Below are positions 61,938 to 64,000 of a stretch of 64,000 nt of DNA, one piece after another. The stretch comes from Hydractinia symbiolongicarpus (lineage: Eukaryota > Cnidaria > Hydrozoa > Anthoathecata > Hydractiniidae), in the NCBI RefSeq assembly GCF_029227915.1, contig NC_079875.1:2294001-2358000 (forward strand), in the 5' to 3' direction. The position numbers and the translations under genes are program-made. How positions within the stretch are numbered: the first letter of the stretch is position 1; the number at the start of each line of letters is the position of its first letter. The notes under the pieces were generated by a model. It worked only from the letters and a program-made list of their open reading frames with translations. It was not told the DNA's origin and did no database searches.

Positions 61938-62858
61938 TACCCAGGGAGTAAACTTATTTCCCGAACGATTTTTTAAATTATTTTTTCACCACTAAAACGC
62001 ATGAGACTTGTAGTTTTCAGAAATGTTTTCATTTTTGATGAGACGCTGAATAAAAGAAGTTTAATCGCCGGCAAACGAAAACCCGCGATTTCCCGTAAAT
62101 CCCGGACTTGGCCCGTATAGTCAAAAGTATACAAAGAAAGTACCCAGGGAGTAAACTCATTTCCCGAACGATTTTTTAAATTATTATTTCACCACTAAAG
62201 CCCATGAGACTTGTAGTTTTCAGAAATGTTTTCATTTTTGATGAGACGCTTAATGAAAGTGGTTTAATCGCTGGCAAACGAAAACCCGCGATTTCGCGTA
62301 AATCCCGGGCTTGGCCCGTATAGTCGAATGCATACAAAAAAAGTACCCAGGGAGTAAACTTATTTCCCGAACGATTTTTTAAATTATTTTTTCACCACTA
62401 AAACGCATGAGACTTGTAGTTTCCAGAAATGTTTTCATTTTTGATGAGACGCTTAGTGAATGTGGTTTAATCGCCGGCAAACGAAAACCCGCGATTTCCC
62501 GTAAATCCCGGGCTTGGCCCGTATAGTCGAATGTATACAAGGAAAGTACCCTGTGAGTAAACTCATTTCCAAAACGATTTTTTAAATTATCTTTTCACCA
62601 CTAAAACGCATGAGACTTGTAGTTTTCAAAAATGTTTTCATTTTTGATGAGACGCTTAGTGAAAGTGGTTTAATCGCCGGCAAACGAAAACCCGCGATTT
62701 CCCGTAAATCCCGGGCTTGGCCCGTATAGTCGAATGTATACAAAAAAAGTACCCAGGGAGTAAACTCATTTCTCGAACGATTTTTTAAATTATTTTTTTA
62801 CCACTAAAACGCATGAGACTTGTACTTTTCAGAAATGTTTTCATTTTTGATGAGACGC
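61938..62858 (+). repeat. 6-mer-spaced duplication, copy 2 (1218-bp offset)
   Basis: Copy of 60720-61640. Between the copies lies a TTGAATGTATAT unit (near 61915), the last of that class in the window and far from its main territory to the left of 51 kb. Confidence 0.85.
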
Positions 62859-64000
62859 TTAGTGAAAGTGGTTTAATCGCCGGCAAACGAAAACCCGCGA
62901 TTTCCCGTAAATCCCGGGCTTGGCCCGTATAGTCGAATGTATACAAGGAAAGTACCCTGTGAGTAAACTCATTTCCAAAACGATATTTTAAATTATCTTT
63001 TCACCACTAAAACGCATGAGACTTGTAGTTTTCAAAAATGTTTTCATTTTTGATGAGACGCTGAATAAAAGAAGTTTAATCGCCGGCAAACGAAAACCCG
63101 CGATTTCCCGTAAATCCCGGGCTTGGCCCGTATAGTCGAATGTATACAAGGAAAGTACCCTGTGAGTAAACTCATTTCCAAAACGATTTTTTAAATTATC
63201 TTTTCACCACTAAAACGCATGAGACTTGTAGTTTTCAAAAATGTTTTCATTTTTGATGAGACGCTTAGTGAAAGTGGTTTAATCGCCGGCAAACGAAAAC
63301 CTGCGATTTCCCGTAAATCCCGGACTCGGCCCGTATAGTCAAAAGTATACAAATAAAGTACCGAGGGAGTAAACTCATTTCCCGAACGATTTTTTAAATT
63401 ATTATTTCACCACTAAAGCCCATGAGACTTGTAGTTTTCAGAAATGTTTTCATTTTTGATGAGACGCTGAATAAAAGAAGTTTAATCGCCGGCAAACGAA
63501 AACCCGCGATTTCCCGTAAATCCCGGGCTTGGCCCGTATAGTCGAATGTATACAAGGAAAGTACCCTGTGAGTAAACTCATTTCCAAAACGATTTTTTAA
63601 ATTATCTTTTCACCACTAAAACGCATGAGACTTGTAGTTTTCAAAAATGTTTTCATTTTTGATGAGACGCTTAGTGAAAGTGGTTTAATCGCCGGCAAAC
63701 GAAAACCCGCGATTTCCCGTAAATCCCGGGCTTGGCCCGTATAGTCGAATGTATACAAAAAAAGTACCCAGGGAGTAAACTCATTTCCCAAACGATTTTT
63801 TAAATTATAATTTCACCACTAAAGCCCATGAGACTTGTAGTTTTTAAAAATGTTTTCATTTTTGATGAGACGCTGAATAGAAGAAGTTTAATCGCCGGCA
63901 AACGAAAACCAGCGATTTCCCGTAAATCCCGGACTCGGCCCGTATAGTCAAAAGTATACAAAGAAAGTACCCAGGGAGTAAACTCATTTCCCGAACGATT
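62859..64000 (+). repeat. Mixed monomers at the right edge
   Basis: Five and a half units. 62.9-63.1 kb and 63.5-63.75 kb repeat the AAGGAAAGTACC and TTAGTGAAAGTGG order. The last anchor is at 63942, so the final 59 bp are a partial unit and the array continues beyond the window. No gene or other feature. Confidence 0.85.

Larger units (their letters stand above)
1..64000 (+). repeat. Head-to-tail satellite array, ~203-bp unit, ~315 copies
   Basis: The anchor GTATAGT (or GCATAGT) recurs every ~203 bp from one end of the window to the other, for example at 3, 206, 409, 611, 814 and 1017, and at 58461, 58664, 58867 and 59070. Every unit has the same order of landmarks: GTATAGT, AAAGAAAGTA, TAAACTCATTTC, an AT-rich stretch, CACCACTAAA, GAGACTTGTAG, a hairpin block, GAGACGCT, GTTTAATCGCCGGC, then a GC-rich end. 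No unit is inverted and no foreign sequence of even 50 bp interrupts the array. The arrangement is that of eukaryotic satellite DNA. The family is not one I recognise. Its function, if any, cannot be read from the sequence; a structural role in heterochromatin is an inference from its class. Confidence 0.98.

Noticed and set aside
1-64000. CRISPR array
   Set aside because: The repeating unit is 203 bp with no unique spacers; the whole period is conserved. CRISPR repeats are ~23-50 bp with unrelated spacers.
1-64000. RNA polymerase III promoter or tRNA-derived SINE origin
   Set aside because: No A box or B box (GGTTCGANNCC) and no tRNA-like fold was found on either strand of the unit; no poly-A tail or target-site duplications at unit edges.
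1-64000. Transposon, helitron or LTR fragment as array source
   Set aside because: No terminal inverted repeats, LTR ends or coding remnants. The short inverted repeats are internal and do not bound the unit.
1-64000. Telomeric repeats, array border or embedded single-copy sequence
   Set aside because: No TTAGGG-, TTTAGGG- or TTAGG-like runs and no break in the 203-bp rhythm were seen.
1-64000. Bacterial or phage origin of the window
   Set aside because: A gene-free array of ~315 copies with multi-level higher-order structure is not a known bacterial or phage arrangement; a eukaryotic satellite is the straightforward reading.
1-64000. Inverted segments or palindromic turn-around within the array
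   Set aside because: The reverse complement of the anchor region was looked for while reading; every unit runs in the same direction.

Overview
The whole 64 kb window is one uninterrupted tandem satellite array. The unit is about 203 bp and all copies run head to tail in the same orientation. I count roughly 315 copies from the anchor GTATAGT at the start of each unit. I found no protein-coding gene, tRNA, rRNA, transposon, CRISPR array or single-copy sequence. Both window edges fall inside the array, so its borders and chromosomal position are not visible. An array of this length, periodicity and higher-order structure points to a eukaryotic heterochromatic locus (centromeric, pericentromeric or subtelomeric). 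I do not recognise the satellite family and cannot name the organism. By hand count the unit is about 37% GC. Its last ~53 bp are about 58% GC and CpG-rich, and the other ~150 bp are about 30% GC. CpG is not depleted (12 per unit against about 7 expected).

Layout. Copies fall into recurring subfamilies arranged as higher-order repeats (HORs) whose register changes along the window. 1-1221: mixed copies. 1222-3.8k: 6-mer, 1217 bp. 4.26-8.72k: block repeated at 2410 bp spacing, with a diagnostic 181-bp deleted unit. 9306-12955: 9-mer tandem pair, 1825 bp. 14552-17385: 7-mer tandem pair, 1417 bp, no difference seen. 20004-20815: four nearly identical single units. 20819-22578: units with 18- and 11-bp deletions. 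22579-29069: 10-, 11- and 11-mer units (2029, 2231, 2231 bp). About 29.77-33.01k: 8-mer pair, 1622 bp. 33527-36160: 5-mer, about 1013 bp. 37641-40070: 6-mer pair, 1215 bp. 39403-45014: 15-mer, 3041 bp. 46-53.6k: interleaved partial duplications. 53622-56461: 7-mer pair, 1420 bp, one difference seen. 56433-57244: dimer. 58461-60.3k: trimer. 60.7-62.9k: 6-mer.

Subfamilies have sharp territories. A 201-202 bp S type (about 40 copies) runs from 0.4 to 51.2k and is absent from the last 12.8 kb. A CCCAGGCTTGG type appears only to the right of about 40.5k. A three-unit marker cassette is confined to 23.5-37.6k. This patchwork of nested local duplications, hybrid junction units and shared deletions is what repeated unequal exchange or replication-slippage amplification produces. 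Each unit also holds a 9-bp-arm AT-rich inverted repeat and, in many copies, a small GC-rich inverted repeat. These are the most structured signals in the unit. All open reading frames of 60-110 codons are by-products of the repeat and are not annotated as genes.
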